Shown here: in pieces, positions 1-12,540 of the stretch
How the letters are laid out: each line of letters begins with the position of its first letter
Numbering within the stretch: the stretch's first letter is position 1
Source of the DNA: Puffinus mauretanicus
Lineage: Eukaryota; Chordata; Aves; Procellariiformes; Procellariidae
DNA length: 64,000 bases
Assembly: GCA_023333565.1 (NCBI GenBank)
Contig: JAJKFH010003970.1
Span: 310,001 to 374,000 of the forward strand
Direction: 5' to 3'
Notes under the pieces: model-generated
The model's input: only the letters and a program-made list of their open reading frames with translations
What the model was told of the DNA's origin: nothing
Databases searched by the model: none
Made by a program: the position numbers and the translations under genes

Positions 1-689
1 TAGTGACATCAAGTGGGCTGAGTACGAAATAACAACTTCTGTCCGGCGGACCCCCTTGTGACTTCCAACTCGCTGTGAGATTGCCTTAGCGCCTGTGTTC
101 TCAGCTGCACCGATGTCATGTTTGTGTTGCACGGAGAGATGCAGTCACTGCAGGACAAAAAGTCTTCAGTTCTACGTTGCAGTGACTGATAAACATTCAA
201 ACTTGAGAGAGAGGCATTGCATTTCCCACGCAACAATCTCTGCAAAAAGATGTGGCTGTTTGGGGGGGGGCACGCTCAAGTCCTTAGACTTTTCTCCTGG
301 CAATTTCAGGGGCATGGGGAGAGGAAACCACCTTAAGCTGGAAGTTGCATTCCCCCTGTGCTCATACATACCCTCTTCGTACAGTCTTAATACTGCTTCT
401 GAAACTATGCAGTAAGCAAATGTTATGTCTTGCTGTTGTCTGGCAATGTGGTATCTTCTAGAAAGAAATGATGAGCCAGCTTATCTCGTGGTTGCTTGTT
501 TTTCAGTCTGCCTTCCTATCTGTGTTCTTTGCTGTGCAAGGCAGTTGTGGGTGCCAGGCTGATGAGGTTATTAAAGTAGATGAAGATAGTCAATGTTTTT
601 GCCCCTGCTGTTCTAATTGGAAACTATTTTGAAAGATAAACTTTATAATTTCTGCTCTAAATTTTATTTATGGTCAGTTTATACTCTTA

Positions 690-900
690 AACCGTTGTGC
701 CAGTATTGTTCTTGAGTAGCTCCCCTCCCTCCTCAGCATTTATTCCTTTGATGTGTTTGTAGATAGTAATCGTATCCCTTTTCAGTCTCTGTCTTTGCCA
801 AGCTATACAAGGCAAAGCATCCCAGCTACTTCTTGTAAAATAAACAGTCCATTCCCTGGATCATCTAACCCGTCCTCCTCTGCACTTGATTATGGTTTAG
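690..900 (-). mobile_element. Old CR1 LINE fragment, antisense
   Basis: The segment reads like the antisense of the 3' part of CR1: a run ending in 'gtagatagtaatcgtatccc', then a 'ccaagctatacaaggcaaag' block, then a stretch resembling the 'cattcccttaatcatc' block, here 'cattccctggatcatc'. These blocks occur in the same order in old CR1 copies across sauropsids (known). It is heavily diverged and carries no intact ORF. The edges are approximate. Confidence 0.7.
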
Positions 901-1010
901 TTATCAAGAGATTGGCTTCAGCAAATAGCCCTGCCGGCAACCTGCTACGACCCAGCGAAATATGGATTGACTAAAGCATTGGGAACAAACATGGCTTGAG
1001 AGCAGGGTCA

Positions 1011-1044
1011 TTAAAATGCATATTAATGCATATTAAAATGCATA
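1011..1044. repeat. Short tandem repeat with three ATGCATA units
   Basis: Three near-copies of 'ttaa(aa)tgcata' stand in tandem. The motif is AT-rich and partly palindromic, and resembles POU-type half sites. It is too short to show function. Confidence 0.6.
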
Positions 1045-4000
1045 AAGCTCTTGACTTTGCTTTTTATCCTTGTCTTGTTTTGGGGCAACACTGTCTGCTG
1101 AAGATGTTGGAAAGATCTTTGTGGATCTCAGAAAAATAAATTCTCCACCTAGGTCTTAGGGGTTCATGGATGCTAACAAAAGCATATAGTTTTTGTTGTG
1201 CTTTGCCAGCAGGCATTGTCTGTGTTGCTGCATACAGTAGGTCTCTTGATCAGAAAGTGGTAGAGTATCAATACCTACATACTTGCTCTTTTGTCCTTTT
1301 GCAATTCCATTTCTTATGACTGACTCCTAAATCACTCTCATAGTGAAAAAGCAGTTGAATGTGAACTTCCAGTGCAGTATGGTGGAAAATCACTGTGCAC
1401 TTGGATATTATAAAAAGGAAAAAAATGATTTTTTTACCTGTGCATGGCATTGGTGAAGCTAGTACTGGAGTGCTATGTACGGTTCAAGTCTAAATACTGT
1501 GTAAAGGCTCTTGAAAACAAAGAGCTGAAGAGAGTGCCTTGCATAGGTACAATGTGCACGTATTTGATGCCTCAGCATCTTTTAGGGAGACTGAAAGGTA
1601 ACCTCTTGAACAGGATAGAGTCAGCAGAGCTCTAAAACCCTTTATTTCAGCCTCTTCCGTCCTACTGTTGTCACTTAGAGAACATCTTTTGCTTTTGTCT
1701 GCTACAAAGCATTGAAAATTGAGCTTAGGGCACGATAAGGATTCAGCAGAGCCTCCAGCTGTCAGGCTGTGCACAAAGAGCGTGTTTTGGAAACTGATAG
1801 TCTGTGAACTGTCACGGACACGCAAGGATCTCCAGTTTCTCCTGTTGCTTTGATACTGGAGAGGGTCTGACAAATTATGTTGACGTGGTGATGTTCTGGA
1901 TTAGCTAAATATAAAAAATGGATATTGTAGGATGTGACTGGTGAAGATACCTTAGTGATCTGCATGTTCCTGGGGAAGCAAGTGAGGAAAATGAGAAGTC
2001 ATTTCCCCTGCTTAGGTTTGACAGATGTTTGTGCTTGCACAATACATCTGGAACTGCAGAGAATTGCTTAGGCAGTGATGTCAGCGTGGTGTTAAAAATT
2101 GCCAAGCACACGAATGTTGTGTTTGGAAAATACTGGTGCCACATCTGCACATGTAGAGGAATATCTTCTTATCAGTTCACCAGCAACATCCCTGGTGAAG
2201 ATGAGAACTGTAGTAGCTGATTTAAGCTTCGGTTTTTAAGAAAAGAGTTTTGAAAACATAATCATCTTGTGTGTTGAAGAATAAGCTCTGGTAACAAAGT
2301 GTACTTAAGCTAAATTACTGTTATGAAAGAATTTCTAAAATATTCTGGTAAATAAAACATTTTATCCCATTATAGGTATTTTGGCACCAGTAGCAGGAGC
2401 TATTTTTCCTGCTGTAGCTAAGTTTCTTTATATCCTTTCATTCTAGTTGCTGCTAAATTTAGGCAGAAATTTCCCAAGCTTCCTGTGGCGTAGAAACAAA
2501 TTCTTTGGAAGAATTTCAGCAAAATTTACTAATATTTGGGAAGAATCTTCTTACTTATTTTCAGATTTTTTTATATGGGGATGTTGGTACCAAATGGCAG
2601 TGTCTAAATTGAAGGAAATAAATGGTGTTATTTCAGAATCACTAAATTATTCATGCAGCTGCATAAGTAATTTTTTCCTTTCACCGTTCTCTGTCGGGTG
2701 GATCATTGGGGTTGCCCGTTCATGTGGTAGTTTTGTTCAGCTTAAAATGGCCTTGAAAATCATCGCTCTGGGAGTCCTTTCTTGTAATCTCAAACTTGAA
2801 AAGACATCGAAGCACTTTTCGATTGTGGAATCTGCAGGTGCATTGCGGTGTTACTGTGACTTTTGCATTTTATCTTGTAGTGTAGATGTTCAGAACAAGG
2901 CTTTTTCTTTTGAAAGGCTGGTATTGACTGTACTTACTAATGTTTGTGTACATGAGTATTACGAGTTAGGCAAGTACTGTCTTTGTTTCACTGATTAAGA
3001 AAGTAAAGAGTGAATGTTGCAGCTTGCTGGGAATTACTTAGTAAGCTGTTCTGCCAGAATCAGGACTAGTAAGCGTTCGTAGGCCAGGGTCTTGTTCAAA
3101 TCCACTCAGATGAAAAGCTTTATTTCTGTCTTCCTTATCTGTGAGATGGCCATCTTGGTGCATAGCTCTAGTTCTAACAAAAGAAAATGCGGTTAGTGAG
3201 GAGGCGTGTGAGAATAGTTCAGAGAAAGGTATGAACCTTGTCTTAGCTGCTCATGGGTACACTGAGGAAATGTGAATGGAGAAAAAATTAATACTAGTGC
3301 AGGAGAACATTGTACACTACATGTTTGATTTCCAGCAGTTGCTGGCTGTATGTAATTGAGAGACTGATTAGTTCTGTATCTTCTTTCCTATGTTTGTGGT
3401 TACAAAAAGTAATGTCAATATGGTGTCTACGGTGGGAGGTGCTCACAAGACAAAGGAAATAACTGTTCCGTGGTCACTGTGGTCTGATGAGATAAGCACA
3501 AATGCAGAAGGCTGAGACTTGGATTCCCTTCAAGTTCTGCGGCGGGTTGGCTGAATAGCCGTGGTTACATTACAGACAGACACCAGGACACAAAGGTGCC
3601 GTGTTCTGAAGCTGTAAGTTATGTACCATCTGCTGGAGTTGGGAGCACTGATGTTTGCATAGCACTTGGACAGTGAAGTCTTCTGGAGCTGTTGGATGCA
3701 CGTGTCACCTTCCGATCCCCGTGGGGGTGTTAACCAATATCCTGGATCCCATCCTAGGAGGAAATGTTTGTTAGAGAAAGGGTGAGCGTCGCAGAACTGG
3801 CCATGACTTCCCTGATAGATGCTTACCCTGCTTTTAGAAGGTGATCTGGATGCCTCACCCCATATGTTGTTAGCGTGCTGGGCTGGAGTACAGGTTAGAC
3901 ACTGTCTGCCTGGGAGGAGAGGGAGAAGGGAGGAGCAGTGGACACAAACGTCATATTTGACCCCCATCTCAGAGACTTGCTCCAATGCAAAAGCCAAGGC

Positions 4001-7000
4001 CCAGTGCAAGGGCAGTTCTCCTGGCAGCTCTTGCCTGTTCTCTAGAATCCACCTGAAGATGCAGAGTTTGTCGTTTACCTGTTCAGAGGCCGTGAGCGTG
4101 CAATTTAGGCATAGATTAGCTTTCACAGAGTGTTTTTAAATACAGTATTCTTTACAAAAATAAAGGAGAATATATAGAATTTCGAAGATAAATGTGCCGA
4201 TTACAGTATCTCTTTCTGTAATTTAACCTTTGCCTGGGAATCTTTCGGATCTGCCTTTATAAAATAGGATTGCTTCTGCTGCAGCTTCTGTCAGCTTGAT
4301 CTGAGAATAGCCATGAGAGTAAAATAGAGCATCTCTTATCCTCTTACTAGTTTGCAGTCTTCTTTATTGGATGACCACCTCATCAACACCTGGGTGCAAT
4401 AACATCCTCTACCTGGTGAGGTCACTACTAGGAAACCTCCCCCTCACCAGAACGTTCTAAATTGGATCCAGTTGCTCATGTCAGTGTGATTTTGGTGACA
4501 GAGAGCTTACTTTGCTGCTCCTCTGTTAGTAGGTCTGTGTCACTAGCATGGAATTGGATGAAAAGAGAAGACTGAAAAAGGAAAATTCTCAAACATGTTT
4601 GAAACAATGTTTGACACAGCTTCTTAGAGTATTTAGAAACTATGTTTCCCATGTTTTATGTTAGGGTCTCCTAAATTGTTCTAGAGAAGGTAGTTTAGCT
4701 ATCTGACATCAGATTTTAAAAATTTTGACTTAAATTTGAAGCCAAAATTAGTAATTTGAGCATTTTTATAGTTTTGTATGGTGTTTTCTGGCTCCCTTGA
4801 ATTTTTTAATTGTACATTGGATTGTTCTACACTTAGATTTTTCTTACAATGGCTTGCTATCTGGGTTCTTTGCAGCTCTTTACCATCTCTTCGGTTCAAG
4901 AATTGATATCAATAGGCTTTCAGTTACTCAAGTTTGAATGTTAATTCATTGCAATTTGAAGGCATGCCTGGATTTTCTTACATCTCGCCTGTCCCCACCA
5001 TATTTTCCAGTGTCGGATGCAAAATCAGAATAGGTCTTTCTAGTTGGAATGCAAAATCTTACACCAAAAAACTAATTTTAAAAGTTTTCTTTTGATGAAA
5101 ATACTCAATGTATGGTTTTTATGATTTATGCCTTTAAAACTACGCCTGGTCAAATCCAAAAGTTGTTTTTGTGTTCTTTCTCTGTGGATATCTGGTATAA
5201 TATTCAAAAAGAGGTTTTGTTTCTGTATCGACATGAACACCTGCTTGTGCCCCCAAAAGATGAGTACACAAAAGTTGTCGTTTCCTTTTTTTTTTAAATT
5301 ATTTAACCCCAAAGCAGTGAGCACCTGTGACTTTTTCCCTTTGTTTTCTCCTAGCTCTGACTCTTATTTTTTTCCTCTGACCAATACTGTTGTTTAAGGC
5401 CATTTCCTTGGTTCTCTGTCCCACCTACAGCTCTTCTCTCCATCGCTGAACAGGATTGTAACCCATACTGGTGGGAGGGTAGGAATTGATTTCGTGGAAG
5501 GCAGTTAGTTTGGTAGACCTAACTTTTTTGCTCTTCCCGTAGACTTTGTTGTGGCAGTGTTTTATCTTTTTCCTCCTTTCTGCTCTCTTGATATAATATT
5601 TTTCTCTGTACTGCAAATGCAAAATTATGTGGAATTTTTTTCTTGCTGTGCTTTACGTTTGGAAACTAGATGTAGCTGATTTGAAAGGATGAAATAATTC
5701 TCTTGGCAGTTTACATCTTGTCTCTGCACTTTAGCGTAGCCTCTCACACATCTTACTCCCTTCCTGCTTGATAGACTAAATGCTACTCTCTTCACCTTAA
5801 AATGGCTTTGTGGGAATGCTGGAAAAACACCTTAACTCTCTGCTTTGGTAAAATAACAAAATCAACTATAGAAGTTTGTATCCTGCAGAAATTATGCATG
5901 CCTGATGGGTGTTTTGTGCTTCCCCTCAGTACTTAGATCGTTTGGCTGATCCATCTTCTGTTTTGAAGTGGTGCCGGTGAGGAGAGGTCTCTAAAGGCAT
6001 TTTGCATTAGTGAAGTGCAGCGTACTAATGCGTTCTCCTCAGCCAACCTTGCGCTTTGCATTTTTGTTTTAAAATGCAAACCACATGTAATGTTGCATGC
6101 ATGAATTGCTTTCCACTGCCCAGAGCTTCAGGTTTGTTCTTAGTTTGTTCTTGAACTTTTAATAATCGTGCAGATAAAGGGAGGGTCTGTTTGTATTGTT
6201 TATAGTAGGAAAGAACAGTGCAAGATTTCATCTACTGCTGTTCAGATCCCTTGCTATTTTTGGTATTTGACCTCTGCAGAGAAGATTGCCAAAACTACAG
6301 GTTGTTTTCATTTTTATTACGTGTTTCTACCCTCCTACTCGTAAGTTACTCTTACGTTACTGATTAAATCTTTGAGAAAGTTCCATTTCTCCCACATTTT
6401 CCACGATATTTTTCAGAGAGGTAATTTTATGTTTCTACATGTCGTTGAGCTAACATTCCCTTTTGGAAATGAGAACTATGCTATTTGGCAGCATCTTGTG
6501 TACACCGCTAAAAGGAGAAGGAAAATAACTTACGAATTGCTGGTTTATTTTTTGAAAAACTTTCTGGATTGAAGAGGACTCAATCCTCTGTTGAGTTGAG
6601 ACTGCAACTTTTAGAATAGTGCACAAAGAGTACAGCAGTATATGCTGAGACAATACTAAATGTTTAGTTTGTGCAGATAGGTGCTTACCTTTCATTTCTC
6701 TGTCATTGGAAAGGCCTGCTTTCGGCACCCCTGGCTGTTTGCTTCTAGTCTTGCTCTGTGTTTGTTCCCACCCTCCACTAGTGAGAAATACATAACAAAG
6801 GCATCTGAAAATCCTGTCCTGCCTCTTTGGCATCCTTTCCACTTCATGCCTTCTATTCTGAAAATCAAGCGTATTTCTTTTTTAAAGGAGCCTTGTAGGA
6901 TGCCCTGGAGGTCAAAATATTTTAGGTTATTTCAGAGCACTGTATTTATTCCAAGATGTAATGAGTTTTGAATGTCCTTCAAGAAGCTTATTGTTTCTGG

Positions 7001-8788
7001 TAGTTGTGATATCAAGGAGATGTGCAGGGGTTGCATGTAACTGTGAAGTTAGTTCGTAGAAAAGACCACATGAATGTAGTTCCAGAGGACTAGATACAAT
7101 AACACAGAAGTTTCAGGGTTGATTTGTAAAAGGTGGTTTTACCTTGCCCAGGGGGTGCAGATGTGAATGCAGATGAGAGATGCAGCTGTTACATCCGAGG
7201 AACGGTGATCACTGAGGATGGGATTGGACTTCTGTTTCAAACACAAGTGACTAGCCATAGCCGGACACCTTCAGCCTGATACTCGTGTGTCACCCAAGTG
7301 GTGGTCTTTTCCTTGCACCTTAACATCACCTGAATTTTGTCTGTGTTGAGACTGTAGATCCAGACCGTGGGCCACTGTGAGTTAGAATAACTGAAGAACC
7401 TGAATTTAATTAACTACCTCACGTTCTGAGCAAAGGAGGTACCTTGGGGAAAGAAGAGTTTTTGCCCGTGCTCTCTGCGATTTCTTCTGAGACTGGAACA
7501 GTTCAGGAGCAAGCTGTCTGTGCCCCACAAAGTCTTTGTTTTGGACAGTTTGTCACATTAGCATGAGCAGTTTTCCTCGTTGATCATCCCAACTGGCTGT
7601 TGTGCTATGTCCAAAGTATGTCAGGTGTCAAAGATACTGACTTTGCCAAAGGATTCTTTGTGGCAGAAACAAAAGAGGTACCTGTGTTGTTGAAGTTAGG
7701 GAGTGCTAACCTGAAAGTGCTTCCCTTCTGCGGTGCAGAGCACCATGTGCTTTGTAGGTGGCTGCAGTCCAATGCTTAGTTATCTTCTATTGTGTTTGGA
7801 AGACCATTGTTTCCTATTTGTCTCATAAATTTAACACAGATCCTATTCCTGCCATTTAAACTTTCCCATCAAAATACAGCAGTGACTTCCCCTTCTGAAA
7901 AGGAAGGGCTGGCAGCTACACCCTGAAGTTTGAGCATGAATTGTTTATATAACCTTCAATCACAATTTCGTAATAGTCTAAAGACTTTCTTACTAGGGCA
8001 GACATTTTACTGAGTTTTTAGCAAAAACCTGGCTGCCATCAAATGCAATTTTGAGGCTTCTGAGTTGTTGCAGTGGAAATAGAATTGAAAGCTGTACCCT
8101 GCAGCTTCCCGATGATATAAATTGCACATCTATCTGGAGACATGAACAGCATTTTCTGGTATTTCAGAATAGCCGTACCTATGTCATTCAGGGGTAAAAG
8201 CTTAAGAGCTATCTTGGGCTAATTTTATTTCCCAGAAAATATTATTAAATCTGAATGAACATGCTTTTGCAGACTCTGGCTTTTTACAACTTCTGGGTAC
8301 TTGTAGAGTTCCCTCGCCCTCCCCTCTGAAGCAGAAAAAGCTCTGACATCAGTGTCGTAGAAACTGCTCATTGCATAATATTCTCTATCAAAGTCAGTAA
8401 TATTTAAACAACTGCAGCTTGCTTTTCAAATGGAAAGGAACATGTCAGGAACATGTCTGAATTTACTTGGCCTTTTGAGTACAAAAAGTCTGAATATTTA
8501 GAGCTTGAAATTAAGGTCAGTCTGGAAAACTACATTTTTCTTACAAAAAGTTTACAGAGAGAACCCAATTTTTTGTAACCATAGCACTACAGGATAGCTG
8601 GTTTATGAAAACTCCTTTCTCCACCTGCAAGCCTGTGTTTTTGAAACGGCATTTAAATAGAATCTTCCGTTGTAATTCTTCAGTAAATTAGATTAAGGAA
8701 AAGTTGTCCTTATAAATAATATTAAAATACTTCATTTCTTAAATTTAAGTTATTAATTTCAATGGAAGTTTTTAATAGTTTTGTGTTT

Positions 8789-8824
8789 GAGCAGTGTAGC
8801 GAGCAGTGTAGCAAGCAGTGTTTG
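8789..8824. repeat. Three-unit 12-bp tandem repeat
   Basis: Two exact copies of 'gagcagtgtagc' (8789-8800 and 8801-8812) are followed by a diverged third copy (8813-8824). It is a minor local duplication. Confidence 0.8.
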
Positions 8825-10875
8825 AGAACAGTCGCTTTATGTAATAGTTCTAGTAAAAGCTTGTTCCATTTGAGGACATACTCAGAAAAGTAAGTAAGGA
8901 GCAAGCTCTGTGGGTCGGGTTGTACGCAGGCTAATGCCAGAAAACGTGTTGAACTTCTTCTCTTCAGAGGGGAAAGGAGTTTCCACAGGATGTCTGCGTT
9001 TTATGGCAAAAATTACTTGTCGATGTGCTCTGAAAGGTTGCTTTGATGTAGAAGATTAACCTGGGGACCTCATTGTCAGGATATTACTGAGGCAAATAGC
9101 TTAGTGAGATTATTTGTGACTTGGGAATTAAGCTTTTATGAGTGTGCCTACTTAAGCTGTTTTTTAAGAATTTGCTCGTTTGTCACATGCCATCATGAAT
9201 ATTTGTATGTACCAAATAGGAGGAGGGAAAGCAAAACCCTGAAACTACAAAAAACACTAAGAAGAAAAAAAAGCAGAATGCAGTTTTGTCATAGCAACTT
9301 TTCCTTTGTTGCTAGTCTCTCATGGACCATTAAAATAATTACCCTAAAACAAGTAATACATGGAAACTTGCTCATTCCATCCCTAAAAATCCAGCCTGAA
9401 GAATTTGCAGAAAAATTTATGATAGGACAGCTGGGAAGGCATGAGAATATTTTCTTGCATTCTGGGTCTGCCTGATTTTTACTCCGTTTCTGTTTGGATT
9501 TTTTCAAAAAGTGTCCTCTCATGCATGTGGTGACTAGGATTGGGTGCTGGCCTACTCCTTAAGGAAATAAGGAGATTTTTGAGTACCTGAAATATCTGTA
9601 CCAGTGAGAAGTCACTGGAGTGTTGACGCCCTAGAACGTGCTGTGATTCCCTCAGTGTTCATTTTTTTTAAACACAGAAAAGAGTCTAATTGAACCTGTA
9701 ATTTTAACAAAAGTCATTCATGTGGACGGTTATGCTTACTTAACATACCCCACCTACATCTTTCTTTTAAAAATGGTTGTAGTTTGTGAACTCACTAAAA
9801 CCATGTATTGTTTATGACAGCAAATATCTCTTTTAAATTTAAATGCTTTAAATGCTTTTTCTGAGTCTAAATTGATGAAAGCCTTTACTGCAATTACAGA
9901 ATTGAATTTTCCTTTGTGTTACAGAAAGAACTACTCCTTTTTCTTTTTTTTTTTCTTTAGGGCACACCATTTTTTGGAATTGAATCTATGTATGAGAGGA
10001 TTGAGAGAATATTGTTTAATTGTGGTTTTGCTTGGTAAAATTTGAATTTGTGTACATCACTGAAATAGTTTGGGTTTCTAGGAGGGTTCAGTAGTGCCAG
10101 AGAAGAATTGCCTCTGAAGGGAAGATTTTTATCAGTTACACTAAGAGCCGCCGTTATGTGGTTTTATAGGAGGCTCAAAAAACATTTAGGTTCTTGGGAG
10201 AATTGATGAAAAAGGCAAAAGTGCTTAATTCCAATGAATTCCACTGATGTCATGTAGCCTATTTAGATGGTGCGTGGTATGCTGACAGGTGTTTATGTGC
10301 GTCATTGGGCACCTAAATACTTGTAAAATTTATCTCATCTGGCCATTTCAGGCTGTAGTTCTGTGTAATTTTGGTCTTGTTCTCTGCCTACCCTTTGCGC
10401 GTCCCTCAGCAGAAAAGTTCACCTAAGAAGTCTCCTGCAGTTGTACTGATGCAACACTTTGTGGGCTGTGCCTCCTAGCAACTTTTTAGAACAAAAATTA
10501 TTCCTCCTCAGGTAGTGGTGATGACTTCATTTTCTTTCCACTTGTGCAGAACATCACTTTACTATTTACTTTATAAAAATAATAAAGGAAATTTAGCTAA
10601 GTGACTTTCACAGGATTCAAGACAGACTATTTAATCTTTTAAGGAGATTATGTGATGTAGTGCTTACAGTCACAAGAGACTGAACTCCTTAACTCGGGGA
10701 GCCCTTTCCGGTTCTCTTTTTCTGTAAATGAATTTGTAGTGGGTAGGACATCAGCATAATTGAATTTTGACTTCATGCATCATTTTGGTGCAAGATGCTT
10801 TTTCATACATATTTTTAAAGCTAATATTATTTAAGAATGTTATAATTAAAACTCACCTTGGATTTTATTTATTAC

Positions 10876-10877
10876 AG
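10876..10877 (+). other. Splice acceptor of the WDR89 coding exon
   Basis: 'ttttatttattacag' precedes 'gtttctgac'. The AG at 10876-10877 puts the exon start at 10878, 31 bases before the WDR89 start codon. This agrees with the known arrangement of an intron in the 5' UTR and an intronless coding region. Confidence 0.75.
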
Positions 10878-10908
10878 GTTTCTGACAACATTAGGAACAG
10901 CATTTGAG

Positions 10909-12078
10909 ATGACTGCAGTGGAGAAGATTGAGGAACAGCTTGCTAGTTTGCGCATAGCAAAACGTTCTACGCTAAGTGAGGAACCTGCTTACTTACTGGA
11001 TATAGACGTTTCCAAACCTGCTCAATCTGAAAGCAGCCGTTTTGTGGCAGTTTCGTGTTCCAATAAGTCAATTAGGATATATAACAGGGAAACATTAAAC
11101 TTCCTGCGGGAGTACAGTAGCCGTCCTGGGATACTTAATGGAGTCAGATTTGCACACGCATGTGACAGCATAGTGTTTTCAGCATGCAGTGATGGTACAG
11201 TAAAATGTTGGGATATTCGTTTAGCCACTCAGAAAGCTGTGCAGATATTTAGTGGCTATCCTTCCAACATTTTCATCAGTTTTGATATCAACTGCAGTGA
11301 TCTCATAATTTGTGCTGGAACAGAAAAAGTCGAAAAGGACACGTTTCTGGTGTTTTGGGATGCAAGAGGCATTACAAACTGTGCCAGCGCAGCTAAAGAA
11401 CCCTTGGGAGTCTATTCTGAAAGTCACAATGATGATATCACTAAAATTTGTTTTCATCCTATCGAACCCAATTTGGTAGTTTCTGGGTCAACTGATGGGT
11501 TGGTTAATGTGTTCGACATTAACAGGGATAACGAAGATGATGCTTTGATATCAACTTGCAACTCCAATTCATCAGTAAGTTTTATTGGCTGGTCTGGGAA
11601 AGATTATAAACAGGTCTACTGCATGACGCACGATGAGGGATTTTGTTGGTGGGACATCGCTCAGTTAGACACCGAAGAACCAATAACACTGTTGCACGTT
11701 GTGGATGTCAGAGACGCAGTCTGCATTGAAAACGACAGCTTACATTACCTGGTAGGTGGCTTGTACCACGAAAAGGCAGACAAACTCTTTCTTGTTGGGG
11801 GAACGTCCACAGGAAACATTCACCTCATCAGCTGCAGCACCGACGGACTGAGCCTGGTGGGTACCCTTTGCGGAGGACACGCTGCCACTGTTCGCTCCTT
11901 CTGCTGGAACCGGATAGATGAGTCTCTGTTGACGGGTGGAGAGGATGCTCAGCTGTTGCTATGGAAACCCAGAGCTGTGGAAAGGTCCCTCGCAAAGAAA
12001 GCATCTATGAAGATTGCTTCTTCCGTGCAGAAGAGAGTAAGAGTTCACAACAGCTCCCTCAAAAGCAGGAAAAAGTAA
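10909..12078 (+). CDS. WDR89: WD repeat-containing protein 89
   Basis: An intact 389-codon ORF matches vertebrate WDR89, which is about 387 residues in human. I place the start at the ATG at 10909: it has G at -3, lies just after the acceptor, and gives an N-terminus (MTAVEKIEEQLASL) that lines up with mammalian WDR89. No earlier ATG exists in the exon, although the frame stays open upstream. WD-type blades can be seen at about residues 43-68, 74-104 (DGTVKCWD), 116-152 (LVFWDAR), 172-204 (DGLVNVFD), 219-250 (GFCWWDI), 283-310 and 322-353 (GHAATVRSFCW, then DAQLLLWKP). The lysine- and arginine-rich tail, 358-389, could be a nuclear signal (inference). The family is a beta-propeller scaffold whose biochemical role is poorly defined. 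The whole CDS lies in one exon, as in mammals. There are no frameshifts or internal stops. Confidence 0.97.
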   Translation: MTAVEKIEEQLASLRIAKRSTLSEEPAYLLDIDVSKPAQSESSRFVAVSCSNKSIRIYNRETLNFLREYSSRPGILNGVRFAHACDSIVFSACSDGTVKCWDIRLATQKAVQIFSGYPSNIFISFDINCSDLIICAGTEKVEKDTFLVFWDARGITNCASAAKEPLGVYSESHNDDITKICFHPIEPNLVVSGSTDGLVNVFDINRDNEDDALISTCNSNSSVSFIGWSGKDYKQVYCMTHDEGFCWWDIAQLDTEEPITLLHVVDVRDAVCIENDSLHYLVGGLYHEKADKLFLVGGTSTGNIHLISCSTDGLSLVGTLCGGHAATVRSFCWNRIDESLLTGGEDAQLLLWKPRAVERSLAKKASMKIASSVQKRVRVHNSSLKSRKK

Positions 12079-12540
12079 AATTCTGAAAGTGGGAATCTCT
12101 GCTGTGCAGAGTTTTCCTGGTGTTTAATCTCTCAGGCAACGCTTGGCTGTGCTTTATTTGGAGGTATTCTGTAGAAAGAACTACATGCTTGAATTCTACC
12201 TGGGAATGTATTTCAGTCATCAGAAGAATTGCCTTTTTTTGTTTTGGGTTTTTTTTTTATGTTGCTAATATTAATCAGCAAAGAGCAAATGTTTGCTCTC
12301 CAGTTCTTGAACAGTAGATCTTAAATCATATTATATAAAAATGTTTCTGTGGTTGTTTAATGTCTCAGCCAACATTTTTAATGTGTAATATAGGCCTGTG
12401 GCTTGCATAATTTGTTACCTTCCCACTGAAATTCCCTGGCATGTTTTAAAAGCTTTTGTATTTCATGCTGTATTTTGCTTTCTTTACAGAGAACTTAATG
12501 AAATTGCTCAGTATATTAAAAGATTTTATGTCACATCTTA
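12079..12540 (+). other. WDR89: WDR89 3' UTR (probable)
   Basis: AT-rich sequence follows the TAA stop. An ATTAAA hexamer at 12515-12520, followed by T/G-containing sequence, is the first good candidate for 3' end formation. A canonical AATAAA lies much further on at 14260-14265, so a longer 3' UTR cannot be excluded. The end is inferred, not observed. Confidence 0.45.
12515..12520 (+). other. Candidate polyadenylation signal ATTAAA for WDR89
   Basis: ATTAAA, the commonest variant hexamer, lies 437 bases after the stop codon, with 'agattttatgtcaca' directly downstream as a plausible cleavage region. No AATAAA occurs between the stop codon and this point. Confidence 0.4.

Larger units (their letters stand above)
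1..10877. other. WDR89 upstream or 5' intronic DNA, no coding exon recognised
   Basis: This stretch precedes the splice acceptor of the WDR89 coding exon, so at least its right part should be the last intron of the WDR89 leader. In mammals WDR89 has noncoding 5' exons far upstream of its single coding exon (known). There is no CpG island here, so the WDR89 promoter is probably outside the window. Noncoding leader exons cannot be recognised by eye. The DNA is AT-rich, with a T excess on the + strand. It holds an old CR1 fragment (690-900) and small tandem repeats (1011-1044 and 8789-8824). Two anonymous open frames, at 2447-2998 (+) and 3530-4126 (-), show no recognisable domain. Confidence 0.55.

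Noticed and set aside
10858..10908. N-terminal extension of WDR89 upstream of 10909
   Set aside because: The frame is open but has no ATG, and it crosses the splice acceptor at 10876-10877 into the intron.
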